Positions 32,041 through 45,503 of a stretch of 64,000 nt of DNA are shown here, piece after piece. The DNA is from DAHVFK01 sp035310985 (lineage in GTDB: Bacteria > Pseudomonadota > Gammaproteobacteria > Burkholderiales > SG8-39): the NCBI GenBank assembly GCA_035310985.1, contig DATGDH010000163.1, positions 1 to 64,000 of the forward strand. Reading direction: 5' to 3'. Made by a program: the position numbers and the translations under genes. Under the pieces are notes generated by a model. The model was not told the DNA's origin. It was given only the letters and a program-made list of their open reading frames with translations, and did not search any database. Each line of letters begins with the position of its first letter. Positions within the stretch are counted from its first letter, which is position 1.

Positions 32041-32590
32041 GCACGAAGATCCCGAGCTAAGCGAACGCTACCGCGCGCTCGGGCGCGAGGAGCCGCCCCA
32101 GGCGCTCGACGCGAAGATCCTCGCCGCGGCGCGTGCGCGACCCGGGCTGCGACGCTGGGCCGTGCCGCTGTCTGTCGCTGCCGTAGTCATTCTCTCGGTT
32201 ACGGTCACGCTGGAAATGCAGCGCGAGCGCGCGCAGCCGGAGGATCGGGGCGAGAAGCAGACCGCACCGAAAACCGAAGCCGGGCCCGCAGCGCCCGCGC
32301 CAGCGGAGCGCAAGGCGGAGGCACCTTCGGCCAGCGCGCCAGCGGCGGGGCGGTTATCGCGCGAGTCGGCCGACCGCGAACGCTTCGAGCGCGCCGCGCC
32401 GGCGGCCGTCGAGGAACGCGCCAAGCAATTGGGTGCGGCGGAGTCGCCCGAGCGGTGGCTCGAGCGCATTGCAGAGCTGCGCGGCGCCGGACGAGACGAC
32501 GAGGCCGACCGCCTGCTGGCGGAATTCCGGCGCCGCTTCCCCGATTACCGCATTCCCGAGGCGACGCTCAAGCGCGTCGAACGCCGCTAG
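32033..32590 (+). CDS. Probable membrane anti-sigma factor (non-zinc type)
   Basis: This 185-residue protein has a cytoplasmic N-terminus of about 40 residues with LSERYRALGREEPPQALDAKI, one transmembrane helix (about 43-60, AVPLSVAAVVILSVTVTL), and an Ala/Pro/Glu-rich periplasmic region with a compact helical end. Genes of this shape after ECF sigma genes often encode anti-sigma factors. The zinc motif HxxxCxxC of ZAS-type anti-sigmas is absent. The family is not recognised with certainty. It overlaps the sigma gene by 8 bases and the minus-strand dehydrogenase gene end by 4. Confidence 0.65.
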   Translation: MAEHEDPELSERYRALGREEPPQALDAKILAAARARPGLRRWAVPLSVAAVVILSVTVTLEMQRERAQPEDRGEKQTAPKTEAGPAAPAPAERKAEAPSASAPAAGRLSRESADRERFERAAPAAVEERAKQLGAAESPERWLERIAELRGAGRDDEADRLLAEFRRRFPDYRIPEATLKRVERR

Positions 32591-33465
32591 GCCGGCGGCT
32601 TCTCGCCCGCGACCTGCAGGAACACCGCGCAGGCGTCGAGGCCGCCGAGCGCGCTGCGGCGCGCCGCCTGGAACTGGCTGCGCACCAGCGCGGCGAGCGG
32701 GGTCGGCCGATCGAGCTCCTGCGCCATGCCGAGGAAGTAGCGCAGGTCCTTTTCCATCAGTTGCAGCTGGAATTGCGGCTTGAAGTCGCGCTGGAACATC
32801 ATCGGCAGCTTGGCTTTTAGCAAGCGCGATCCGGCCGCGCCCTCGCCCAGGATCTCGAGCACGGCCTCGCGGCCCACGCCCGCGGCCTCGGCGATCTGCG
32901 CGGCTTCGGCCAGCGCGGCGGTCATGGTGCCCGACAGCATGTTGTTGATCAGCTTCACGGTGGCCCCTGCGCCGGAGTCGCCGGCGTGCCGCGCCAGGCG
33001 TCCCATGGCCGCGAACAGAGGCTGTGCCTTGTCGAAGGCGTCGTGCGAGCCGCCCACCATGAATACCAGCTCGCGCCCCTGGGCCTGCTTGATGCTTCCC
33101 GAGACCGGCGCATCCAGGTACACGCAGCCGCGGCCAGAGGCCTCTCGCGCCACCTCGCGCGCGATGCCGGGCGTGTTGGTGCTCGAGTCGATGATGATGC
33201 AACCCTTGGGCGCCGCGCCGAGCGCGCCGTTTGCGCCCAGCATCACTTCGCGCGTGGCACTGTCGTCCGAGACGATCGACACGCCGAATTCGGCGCCCCT
33301 GATTGCCGCGGCGGGCGAGTCGGCCACCTCTGCGCCCTTTTCCGCCAGCGCGCGGGTCTTGGCGCGGTCGCGATTGTAGACGCGCAGCTTGAAACCCGCC
33401 TGCTGCAGGTTCGCCGCCATGCGCGACCCCATCGCGCCCAATCCGATGAATGCCACCGTCGTCAT
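32587..33465 (-). CDS. NAD-dependent 3-hydroxyisobutyrate dehydrogenase-like protein
   Basis: This 292-residue beta-hydroxyacid dehydrogenase has the Rossmann motif FIGLGAMGSRMAANL at its N-terminus, the substrate-binding DAPVSGSIKQAQG, and the catalytic-lysine region AGATVKLINNMLSG near residue 180. It could act on 3-hydroxyisobutyrate, tartronate semialdehyde or a similar 3-hydroxyacid. The ATG at 33465 reproduces the family start. It is 25 bases downstream of the glt-type ATPase gene on the same strand and may share its transcript. Confidence 0.9.
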   Translation of the reverse strand: MTTVAFIGLGAMGSRMAANLQQAGFKLRVYNRDRAKTRALAEKGAEVADSPAAAIRGAEFGVSIVSDDSATREVMLGANGALGAAPKGCIIIDSSTNTPGIAREVAREASGRGCVYLDAPVSGSIKQAQGRELVFMVGGSHDAFDKAQPLFAAMGRLARHAGDSGAGATVKLINNMLSGTMTAALAEAAQIAEAAGVGREAVLEILGEGAAGSRLLKAKLPMMFQRDFKPQFQLQLMEKDLRYFLGMAQELDRPTPLAALVRSQFQAARRSALGGLDACAVFLQVAGEKPPA

Positions 33466-33490
33466 GTCTTTGCCTCCGTCGATTTGATTG

Positions 33491-34219
33491 TCAATGGCCG
33501 AGGATCTTGGACAGGAACAGCTGCGCGCGCTCGGAGCGCGGCGTCCCGAAAAACTCGTTCTTAGTCGTGTCCTCGACGATCTTGCCCGCGTCCATGAAGA
33601 TTACGCGGTCCGCGACACGGCGTGCGAAGCCCATTTCGTGCGTCACCACCATCATGGTCATGCCTTCCTGCGCGAGCTGCACCATGACGTCGAGCACTTC
33701 GTTGATCATCTCCGGGTCGAGCGCCGAGGTCGGCTCGTCGAACAGCATGGCGATCGGATCCATGCACAGCGCGCGGGCGATTGCGACGCGCTGCTGCTGG
33801 CCGCCCGAGAGGTTGCCCGGGAATTTTTCGGCGTGCGCCTTCAGGCCGACGCGATCGAGCAGCGCCAGGCCCTTCGCGAGCGCCTCCCCGCGGCCGCGGC
33901 CGAGCACCTTGATCTGCGCCAGCGTCAGATTTTCGGTAACCGTCATGTGCGGGAACAGCTCGAAATTCTGGAACACCATGCCGATGCGCGCGCGCAGCTT
34001 GGGCAGGTCGGTTTTCGGATCGCCCACCGAGATGCCGTCTACCGTAATGTCGCCCGCCTGGAACGGCTCGAGACCGTTTACGCACTTGATGAGGGTCGAC
34101 TTGCCGCTGCCCGAGGGGCCGCACACGACGACCACATCGCCCTTCGCGACCTCGGTCGAGCAGTCGGTGAGCACCTGGAAATCGCCGTACCACTTGCTCA
34201 CGCCGCTGATATTTATCAT
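33491..34219 (-). CDS. gltL: Amino-acid ABC transporter ATPase (GltL-like)
   Basis: This 242-residue ATPase is of the polar-amino-acid uptake type: Walker A GPSGSGKST, signature LSGGQQQRVAIARAL, Walker B AMLFDEPTSALDPEM and the H-loop VVTHEMG. The N-terminal INISGVSKWYGDFQVL is very close to GltL/GlnQ. It couples ATP to import by the GltJK membrane pair. It is the last gene of the gltIJKL-type operon (36677 to 33491) and lies 19 bases after the gltK-like gene. Confidence 0.93.
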   Translation of the reverse strand: MINISGVSKWYGDFQVLTDCSTEVAKGDVVVVCGPSGSGKSTLIKCVNGLEPFQAGDITVDGISVGDPKTDLPKLRARIGMVFQNFELFPHMTVTENLTLAQIKVLGRGRGEALAKGLALLDRVGLKAHAEKFPGNLSGGQQQRVAIARALCMDPIAMLFDEPTSALDPEMINEVLDVMVQLAQEGMTMMVVTHEMGFARRVADRVIFMDAGKIVEDTTKNEFFGTPRSERAQLFLSKILGH

Positions 34220-34238
34220 GGACGAAAATCCCGGAGGG

Positions 34239-34931
34239 TCAACGGACGATGGCGATGCGCGCCTGGAGCCCTCTTACGAACTGCGATAGGGCGAAGCAGG
34301 CTATGAAGTAGACCACGGCGACGAAGCTGTACATCTCGACCAGGCGCCCGTCGCGCTCGGCGACCTTGCTCGCGGCGCCGACGAAGTCGGTGATCGACAG
34401 CACGTAGACGAGCGACACGTCCTGGAACAGGACGATGGTCTGGGTGAGCAGCACCGGGAGCATGTTGCGAAACGCCTGCGGCAGGACCACGTGCCCCATC
34501 GATTGCCAGTAGTTTAGGCCGAGCGCGTAGCCTGCCCAGACCTGCCCGCGCGGAATGGACTGGATGCCGGCGCGCATGATCTCGCAGTAGTAGCACGCCT
34601 CGAACATGACGAAAGTCAGCAGCGACGAGGCGAAGGCGCCGACGTGGATCGGAGTGTCGGAACGCAGCACCCAGGCGCCGATGTACGGCACCAGGAAGTA
34701 GAACCAGAAGATGACCAGCACCAGCGGAATCGAGCGCAGCGTGTTGACGTAGGTGCCTGCGATCCAGGCGAGCGGCTTGATGCTGGAGAGCCGCATCATC
34801 GCGAGCATCGTGCCGAACACGATGCCCCCCGCCATCGCGAGCAGCGTCAGGCGCAACGTAAACGACATGCCGGTGAAGAACAGGTAGCGCCACGAGCGCT
34901 CGATGACGTCGAAGTCGAAGCCGCCGAACAT
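34239..34931 (-). CDS. gltK: Amino-acid ABC transporter permease (GltK-like)
   Basis: This 230-residue inner-membrane protein has five predicted transmembrane helices and the HisM/GltK EAA loop in GQVWAGYALGLNYWQSMGHVVLPQAFRNMLP. It forms the channel with the GltJ-like subunit. It begins MFGGFDFDVIERSWRYLF, the usual permease lead-in. The gene is 6 bases after gltJ. Assignment to glutamate/aspartate follows the operon layout; glutamine or other polar amino acids remain possible. Confidence 0.92.
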   Translation of the reverse strand: MFGGFDFDVIERSWRYLFFTGMSFTLRLTLLAMAGGIVFGTMLAMMRLSSIKPLAWIAGTYVNTLRSIPLVLVIFWFYFLVPYIGAWVLRSDTPIHVGAFASSLLTFVMFEACYYCEIMRAGIQSIPRGQVWAGYALGLNYWQSMGHVVLPQAFRNMLPVLLTQTIVLFQDVSLVYVLSITDFVGAASKVAERDGRLVEMYSFVAVVYFIACFALSQFVRGLQARIAIVR

Positions 34932-34937
34932 GTGCGC

Positions 34938-35696
34938 TCAGTGGCCGGAGGCGGGCGCGCCGACGGGCCCGATGTAGCCGGGGACCGCGACCTTGCGCTC
35001 GAGGTAGCGCATCAGCAGCACGACCACCAGGTTGACGAGCAGGTAGATCACTGTGGCCGCGGTAAAAGCCTCGAAGACCTGGAAGCTGTACTCCTGCATC
35101 GCGCGCGCGCGCGCGGTGAGCTCGACGACGTTGATCGTCAGCGCGACCGCGGAATTCTTCATGATGTTGAGGAATTCCGAGCCGAGCGGCGGCACGATGA
35201 TGCGAAACGCCATCGGCAGCAACACGTAGCGGTAGGTCTGCGGCAGCGTCAGGCCGAGCGCGGTCCCCGCCATGCGCTGGCCGCGCGGCAGCGAGTTGAT
35301 GCCTGCGCGCACCTGCTCGGCGACCCGCGCCGAGGTGAAGGTGCCCAGGCAAAGCACGGCCGGCACGAACGCGCCCCACGGCGGCGGCATCTGCTTGATC
35401 CAGTCGCCGAGTCCCTTCGGCACCAGCTCGGGCATCACGAAATACCACAGGAACATCTGCACCAGCAGCGGGATGTTGCGGAACAGCTCGACGTAGGCGT
35501 AGCCGAGGCGCTCGAGCCATTTCGACGGCGTGGTGCGCAGCACGCCGACCACCATCCCGAGCGCGAGCGCGATCGCCCAGGCGAGCAACGCGAGCGCAAG
35601 CGTCCAACCCAGCCCGACGAACAGCGTGTGCAGGTAGGTGCCGTCGCCGTCCGGCGACTGCTGCCAGAAGATGCCCCAGTTCCAGTTGTAGTGCAC
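34938..35696 (-). CDS. gltJ: Amino-acid ABC transporter permease (GltJ-like)
   Basis: This 252-residue permease begins with the motif MHYNWNWGIFWQQSPDG, characteristic of GltJ (periplasmic entry loop before helix 1), and has the EAA segment RMAGTALGLTLPQTYRYVLLPMAFR. Five or six helices are predicted. It is separated from gltI by 69 bases that contain a stem-loop with four T residues, so less permease than binding protein is expected to be made. Confidence 0.93.
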   Translation of the reverse strand: MHYNWNWGIFWQQSPDGDGTYLHTLFVGLGWTLALALLAWAIALALGMVVGVLRTTPSKWLERLGYAYVELFRNIPLLVQMFLWYFVMPELVPKGLGDWIKQMPPPWGAFVPAVLCLGTFTSARVAEQVRAGINSLPRGQRMAGTALGLTLPQTYRYVLLPMAFRIIVPPLGSEFLNIMKNSAVALTINVVELTARARAMQEYSFQVFEAFTAATVIYLLVNLVVVLLMRYLERKVAVPGYIGPVGAPASGH

Positions 35697-35713
35697 GGGC
35701 GCGCGCGGAGTCG

Positions 35714-35744
35714 AAAATGCAACGGGGGCTAATGCCCCCGTTGC
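35714..35744 (-). terminator. Intercistronic stem-loop between gltI and gltJ
   Basis: An 11-bp perfect stem GCAACGGGGGC (35719-35729) / GCCCCCGTTGC (35734-35744), loop TAAT. On the minus strand it is followed by A then TTTT (35717-35714). It can act as a partial terminator or as a 3' stabiliser of the gltI message, both normal after a periplasmic binding protein gene. Confidence 0.75.
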
Positions 35745-35765
35745 GCTGTAACGTCGGCCGAGCCG

Positions 35766-36677
35766 TTACTTGTATACGTTCGGGTCCGGCGAATCGGTCG
35801 GATGCTCGAATACGCGCTTCAGCGCATCGCCCACCGGGATGTCGAGGTTGATGCCCTTGGGCGGGATCGGTTTCATGAACCACTTGTCGTAGATCTTCAT
35901 GATCTCGCCGCTGGTGTAGAGCTTGGTCATCGTGGCGTCGACCAGTTTCTTGAACTCAGGGTCGTCCCTGCGCAGCATCAGGCTGTAGGGTTCGAGTCCC
36001 AGGCTCTCGGAGGAGATCGTGAATTCGGACGGGTTCTTGGCGTTCGCGACCAGGCCCGAGAGCAGGATGTCGTCCATCAGGAACGCGCTCGCCCGGCCGG
36101 TCTCGACCATCAGGAAGGCCTCCGCGTGGTCCTTCGCCGAGAGGATGTTCATGCCAAAGCTGCGCGTCGTATTGAGCACGTTCAGCGCCTGCATGTCGGT
36201 CGTGCCGGCGGTCGAGACGACGGTCTTGCCCTTCAGGTCGTCGATCTTGTCCATGTGCGACGATTTCTTCGACACGTAGCGGTACTTGACGACGTAGTAC
36301 GTCATGCCGAAGTCGACCTGCTTCTTGCGCTCGGCGTTGTTGGTGGTCGAGCCGCACTCCAGATCGATGGTCCCGTTCGCCATCAGCGGAATCCGGGTGG
36401 CCGAGGTCACCGGCAGCAGCTTGACCTGGAGGTTCGGCATCTTCAGGTCGGCCTTCACCGCATCGACGATCTTGTAGCAGATGTCCATGGCGTAGCCGAC
36501 GGGGCGCTGCTTGTCGTCGTAGTAAGAGAAGGGAATCGAGCTGTCACGATGGCCGATGGTGATCGTGCCGCTTTCCTTGACCTTCTTGAGCGTTCCTTCG
36601 AGCGCCGAGGCGGGCGCGGCGAGCGCAACGCCGGCCAGCAAGGCGAGGAAGATGGTCGTGCGTTTCAGGCTGGTCAT
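35766..36677 (-). CDS. gltI: Glutamate/aspartate-type periplasmic binding protein (GltI-like)
   Basis: This 303-residue protein has a signal peptide (about 1-24, cut in APASALE) and a type II SBP_bac_3 fold: GTITIGHRDSSIPFSYYDD, the ligand-binding segment VDFGMTYYVVKYRYVSKK, and STAGTTDMQALN. The sequence closely follows E. coli GltI, including the ECGSTTNNAERKK block. SD GGAGA precedes the ATG at 36677; an in-frame upstream start at 36848 would add 57 residues that ignore the signal peptide. It is the first gene of the operon, with its promoter at 36732-36760. Confidence 0.93.
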   Translation of the reverse strand: MTSLKRTTIFLALLAGVALAAPASALEGTLKKVKESGTITIGHRDSSIPFSYYDDKQRPVGYAMDICYKIVDAVKADLKMPNLQVKLLPVTSATRIPLMANGTIDLECGSTTNNAERKKQVDFGMTYYVVKYRYVSKKSSHMDKIDDLKGKTVVSTAGTTDMQALNVLNTTRSFGMNILSAKDHAEAFLMVETGRASAFLMDDILLSGLVANAKNPSEFTISSESLGLEPYSLMLRRDDPEFKKLVDATMTKLYTSGEIMKIYDKWFMKPIPPKGINLDIPVGDALKRVFEHPTDSPDPNVYK

Positions 36678-36731
36678 CTGGGTCTCCCGTGTGGATGCGG
36701 GCGCCGCGAACGGGCGCCTTCTTGCCGGGCC

Positions 36732-36760
36732 ATTCTCAGCATGCCTGAAAGAGGTGTCAA
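36732..36760 (-). promoter_or_regulatory. Sigma-70 promoter of gltI operon
   Basis: On the minus strand TTGACA (36760-36755), 17-bp spacer, GAGAAT (36737-36732). The -35 is perfect and the -10 has four of six matches. The leader would be about 48 nt. It overlaps the upstream side of the divergent acetoacetyl-CoA synthetase gene region. Confidence 0.65.
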
Positions 36761-36773
36761 GCATCCCAGCCCT

Positions 36774-36779
36774 TATAAT
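36774..36779 (+). promoter_or_regulatory. -10 box of acetoacetyl-CoA synthetase gene
   Basis: Perfect TATAAT, 38 bases upstream of the GTG start at 36818, in the divergent gap with gltI. No good -35 at 16-18 bp is seen, so the promoter may depend on an activator. Confidence 0.4.
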
Positions 36780-36817
36780 GTGGCTCGCCACTGGAAACGT
36801 CGCCGCGAGGAGGGCCG

Positions 36818-38788
<1,971 letters not shown>

Positions 38789-38789
38789 G

Positions 38790-39467
38790 TTAGTGCAGCG
38801 TCGCGTGCCGCCGCTCGAAGATGCCCTGCAGCAGGCGCAGCGAACCGAGACTGATCGCGCGGTGCGTGAGCGCGTGGCCGAGGTCCTCGACGATGTCGAG
38901 CGTTACCGGCACGTGCAGGCCGGCGAGCACGCGCGCCGCGCGCTCGGCGTGCACGCGCGATACCACCGAGTCGAACTCGCCGTGCACCAGGTGGATGCGC
39001 GCGTCGATGCGCGTGCCGGGCTGCGGCAGGCGCGCGAACTGCGCCGAGAAGGCCACGACGGCGCCCGCCAGGCCGCGCAGCTTCTTGACCGCTTCGAGCG
39101 CCACCGTGCCGCCCTGCGAGAAGCCGATCAGCACGGTGCGATGCGCCGGCACGCCGAAATTGGTCTGCTCGCGTCGCACGAGGTCCTCGACGTCGGGCAG
39201 CACCGCCTCGACGCGCTCGGCGCGGTTGTCGGCGTTCAGGCCGCGCGTCGGGAACCAGTCCTGCGCCTCGCCGCCGCGCGCGCCGGGCGCGAAGCCGCTC
39301 GGCACCACCAGCGCCGCGCTCGGAAAGCGCGCCTGGAACTTGAACGCGATCGGGATCATCGACTGGGCCGTTGCGCCGCAGCCGTGCAGGAACACGAACA
39401 GGCGGTTTGCTTCGTGCTCCGGCGGGGTGCCGAAGCGATAGACCCTGCCGGAGGACATGCGGGCCAT
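38790..39467 (-). CDS. Alpha/beta hydrolase, YpfH-like esterase
   Basis: This 225-residue protein is a small phospholipase/carboxylesterase (Abhydrolase_2): FVFLHGCGATAQSM near the start, the nucleophile elbow in LIGFSQGGTVALE near residue 115, acid in VHGEFDSVVS, and the catalytic His in EDLGHALTHRA. Such esterases cleave short acyl esters or thioesters. ATG 39467 is preferred; a second ATG three codons later (39458) is possible. It converges with AacS with only one base between the stops. Confidence 0.87.
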   Translation of the reverse strand: MARMSSGRVYRFGTPPEHEANRLFVFLHGCGATAQSMIPIAFKFQARFPSAALVVPSGFAPGARGGEAQDWFPTRGLNADNRAERVEAVLPDVEDLVRREQTNFGVPAHRTVLIGFSQGGTVALEAVKKLRGLAGAVVAFSAQFARLPQPGTRIDARIHLVHGEFDSVVSRVHAERAARVLAGLHVPVTLDIVEDLGHALTHRAISLGSLRLLQGIFERRHATLH

Positions 39468-39542
39468 TGTCGCCCCATCGCGCGCGTTCTGTAAACTCCC
39501 CGCCCTCCTTAAGTCCGAATCTTCGAAAGCGAGAGGAACACC

Positions 39543-41264
39543 ATGAGCAGCAAGCAATTCATGTCCGCATTCTGGGCGCTGGCCAAGCCCTACTGGGTGT
39601 CGAAGGAACGGCGCACCGGGGTCCTGCTGCTCGTCGCCGTGGTGGCGATGGCGCTTGTGCTCGTGTGGCTGAACGTGCAGTTCAATCACTGGTACAACGA
39701 CTTCTACAACACCTTCGAGACGAAGAATCAGACCGAGTTCTACCACCAGCTGCTCAGGTTCACGCTGCTCGCCTTTGCGTACATCATCGTCGCGGTGTAC
39801 CAGGTCTACCTGCAGCGGATGCTGCAGATCGAGTGGCGCAACTGGCTGAACGAGCGCTTTCTCGCCGACTGGCTCAAGGACCGCGCCTACTACCGGCTGC
39901 AGCTCCTCGACCGCGGCACCGACAACCCGGATCAGAGGATCGCCGAGGACCTGCGCATCTTCGTCGACAACACGCTCTCACTCGGCCTCGGGTTGCTCTC
40001 CGCGGTCGTAACCCTGGTGTCCTTCGTGACGATCCTGTGGACGCTCTCCGGGGCGCTGAGCTTTGCGTTCGCGGGTATGCATCTCTCGATCCCGGGCTAC
40101 ATGGTGTGGTGCGCGCTCGTGTACGCGATCCTCGGCTCCTGGCTCACGCACGTAATCGGCCGACCCCTCATACGCCTCAACTTCGACCAGCAGCGCTTCG
40201 AGGCCGATTACCGCTTCTCGCTCGTGCGCGTGCGCGAGAACAGCGAGGGCGTCGCGCTGTACCGCGGCGAAGGCGAGGAGGTCGAGAATTTCCGCGCCCG
40301 CTTCGGCAATGTGATCGCGAACTGGTGGGGCATCATGCGCAAGCGCAAGCAGCTCGGCTTCTTCACCATCTCCTACGCGCAGCTCGCGGTCGTATTCCCG
40401 TTCGTGGTCGGCGCGCCGCGCTTCTTCTCGGGCGCGATCAAGCTCGGGGGTCTGATGCAGATCGCCTCCGCCTTCGGTCAGGTGCAGGGCGCGCTGTCCT
40501 GGTTCATCGACGCGTACGCGCAGTTCGCGGAGTGGAAGGCGACCGTCGACCGGCTTACCGGCTTCACCGCCTCGCTCGCGCACGTTCGCGCAGAAGCCGA
40601 GCGGCTAGACGGCGAGCGCGTCGAGGGCGTCACCTCGACGCTCGCGCTCGACGGCCTGGCGCTCGCGCTGCCGCAGGGCCAGCCGCTTCTCGCGCCGAGT
40701 ACGCTGGAACTCAAGCGCGGCGAGCACGTGCTGGTCAGCGGTCCCTCGGGCGCCGGCAAGTCGACGCTGTTCCGCGCGCTCGCCGGCATCTGGCCGTACT
40801 GGAAGGGGAGGATCTCGCTGCCCAACGGCAGCCGCCTGCTGTTCCTGCCGCAGAAGCCCTATTTGCCGATCGGCACGCTCAAGCACGCGGCGTGCTATCC
40901 GGGCGACCACAAGGTGATCGGTGACGACGAAGTGCGCGAGGCCTTGCAGGCGGTCGGTCTCGGGTCCTTCGCCCGCGAGCTCGACCGGCGCGAGAACTGG
41001 GCGCAGCTGCTCTCCGGCGGCGAGCAGCAGCGCCTCGCCTTCGCACGCGCGCTGCTCACGCACCCGGACTGGCTGTTCCTGGACGAAGCGACTTCTGCGC
41101 TCCCTGACGACGATCAGGCGGAGCTCTACCGCTTGCTCGGCGAGCGGCTGCCAAAGACGACGCTGGTGTCGATCGGCCACCGCGCAAGCCTGGCCGGTTT
41201 CCATGAGCGGCGGCTTGCCTGGCAAGCCACGGGCGAGGGCGCGCCGCGGCTCGCACCGGCCTAG
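39543..41264 (+). CDS. SbmA/BacA-type ABC transporter (membrane domain fused to ATPase)
   Basis: This 573-residue protein has an N-terminal SbmA_BacA-like membrane domain (about 1-330, six helices, motifs VWLNVQFNHWYNDFYN and QIEWRNWLNERFL) and a C-terminal ATPase: Walker A GPSGAGKS, signature LSGGEQQRLAFARAL, Walker B WLFLDEATSALPDD. It resembles E. coli YddA and the mycobacterial Rv1819c peptide/cobalamin importer. These proteins take up peptides, cobalamin or antibiotics. Start ATG 39543 with SD AGAGGAA. A -10-like TAAACT is at 39492-39497. Confidence 0.9.
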   Translation: MSSKQFMSAFWALAKPYWVSKERRTGVLLLVAVVAMALVLVWLNVQFNHWYNDFYNTFETKNQTEFYHQLLRFTLLAFAYIIVAVYQVYLQRMLQIEWRNWLNERFLADWLKDRAYYRLQLLDRGTDNPDQRIAEDLRIFVDNTLSLGLGLLSAVVTLVSFVTILWTLSGALSFAFAGMHLSIPGYMVWCALVYAILGSWLTHVIGRPLIRLNFDQQRFEADYRFSLVRVRENSEGVALYRGEGEEVENFRARFGNVIANWWGIMRKRKQLGFFTISYAQLAVVFPFVVGAPRFFSGAIKLGGLMQIASAFGQVQGALSWFIDAYAQFAEWKATVDRLTGFTASLAHVRAEAERLDGERVEGVTSTLALDGLALALPQGQPLLAPSTLELKRGEHVLVSGPSGAGKSTLFRALAGIWPYWKGRISLPNGSRLLFLPQKPYLPIGTLKHAACYPGDHKVIGDDEVREALQAVGLGSFARELDRRENWAQLLSGGEQQRLAFARALLTHPDWLFLDEATSALPDDDQAELYRLLGERLPKTTLVSIGHRASLAGFHERRLAWQATGEGAPRLAPA

Positions 41265-41279
41265 CGGGGCGCGAGCGCC

Positions 41280-44117
<2,838 letters not shown>

Positions 44118-44222
44118 ATGTCGCCGCCGTGCGGCGAGCGAAAAAGGAAACCTGCTACTATAACGAGTTCTCGGCGGGTCGTTCCACCCTTCCACTACTC
44201 CGGCATTGTCAGACGAGCGCCC

Positions 44223-45455
44223 ATGGATTCCTCGCGCATGAGCCCAGAAGAGCGGCGTGCCGGCGCCTCTCTCGCCTCGCTCTTCGGCCTGCGAATGCTT
44301 GGGCTGTTCTTCATCCTGCCGCTGCTCTCGGTCGAGGCGCACAAGCTGGCCGGCGGGGAGAACTTGACCCTGGTCGGTCTGGCGCTCGGCGCCTACGGCC
44401 TCACCCAGGCGATCATGCAGATCCCGTTCGGCATGGCCTCCGATCGCTTGGGACGCAAGCCCGTTATCGTGGCCGGGCTCTTGCTGTTCGCGGCGGGCAG
44501 CGTGCTCGCGGCGTCGGCGCACAGCATCTACATGGTGATCGCCGGCCGCGTCGTGCAGGGCGCCGGCGCGATCTCCTCGGTCGTCGTGGCGCTCGCCGCC
44601 GACCTGACTCGCGAGCAGCAGCGCACCAAGGCGATGGCGATGATCGGCAGCACGATCGGCCTCGCGTTTGCGCTGTCGCTGGTCATCGCTCCCGTGCTGG
44701 ACGAGTGGATCGGGCTGAGCGGGGTGTTCTACGTCACCGGAGCGCTCTCGCTGGTCGCCATCTGGGTCCTGTTCGCGCTGGTTCCCCCGGCGCCGCCGCC
44801 CGCGCATGCCGAGCCGCCGGTGCGCGCCCGCGATCTGCCGGCGCTTCTCGCGCAGCCTGAACTCTTGCGCCTGAATGTCGGCATCTTCGCGCTGCACGTG
44901 TCGCAGATGGCGATGTTCGTGGTGGTGCCGCCGATGCTGGTGGAAGCGGGGCTGCCACTGGCGGCGCACTGGAGGTTCTATCTGCCGGTGGTGCTCGCGT
45001 CGTTCGTGATCATGGCGCCCGCCGTGCTGTATGCCGACCGGCGCAACCATCACAAGACGGTGCTTCTTGGCACGGTGCTGCTGCTCGCGCTGGTCGAGCT
45101 GGGGCTCGCCGCCGCGCCAGACCGGATCATGCCGCTTGCCGGGCTTATGCTCGCGTTTTTTGTCGCCTTCAACGTGCTCGAAGCGCTGCTGCCTTCGCTC
45201 GTGTCGCGCATTGCCCCGGCTCGCGCGCGCGGAACGGCGATCGCGGTGTACAACACGACGCAGACGCTCGGCCTGTTTGCGGGCGGCGTGCTCGGCGGAT
45301 GGCTCGCGCATGCGCACGGGCCCGCCGCGGTGTTCAGCGCCTGTGCCGGCCTGGCGGCGATCTGGCTGCTCGCGGCGGCGGGCATGCGTCCGCTCGCGTC
45401 CAGGCATGTCAACGGAATGGCGCAGTCCGACGTTTCCCGCTCTGGGGGAGCTTGA
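44223..45455 (+). CDS. MFS transporter, YajR/Bcr-like
   Basis: This 410-residue carrier has 12 predicted helices. The loop 2-3 motif GMASDRLGRKPVIVAG and the proton-relay motif C-like GRVVQGAGAISSVV near helix 5 place it with drug/H+ antiporters such as YajR, Bcr or EmrD. It probably exports small toxic compounds. The ATG at 44223 lies after GCGCCC with no strong SD. It is divergent from uvrA and 48 bases upstream of ssb, but a functional link is not evident. Confidence 0.88.
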   Translation: MDSSRMSPEERRAGASLASLFGLRMLGLFFILPLLSVEAHKLAGGENLTLVGLALGAYGLTQAIMQIPFGMASDRLGRKPVIVAGLLLFAAGSVLAASAHSIYMVIAGRVVQGAGAISSVVVALAADLTREQQRTKAMAMIGSTIGLAFALSLVIAPVLDEWIGLSGVFYVTGALSLVAIWVLFALVPPAPPPAHAEPPVRARDLPALLAQPELLRLNVGIFALHVSQMAMFVVVPPMLVEAGLPLAAHWRFYLPVVLASFVIMAPAVLYADRRNHHKTVLLGTVLLLALVELGLAAAPDRIMPLAGLMLAFFVAFNVLEALLPSLVSRIAPARARGTAIAVYNTTQTLGLFAGGVLGGWLAHAHGPAAVFSACAGLAAIWLLAAAGMRPLASRHVNGMAQSDVSRSGGA

Positions 45456-45503
45456 GCCCGCAGGCCCGGTGGCCGCGGGAGGACTTGCGATGGGGAGGAA
45501 TAC

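Noticed and set aside
35098..35118. GC-alternating run within gltJ as Z-DNA or repeat element
   Set aside because: Encodes Ala-Arg repeats in frame and is normal for this base composition.
44118..44222. Possible LexA box for uvrA
   Set aside because: No CTGT or ACAG occurs in the gap, so no CTGT-N8-ACAG site can be drawn.
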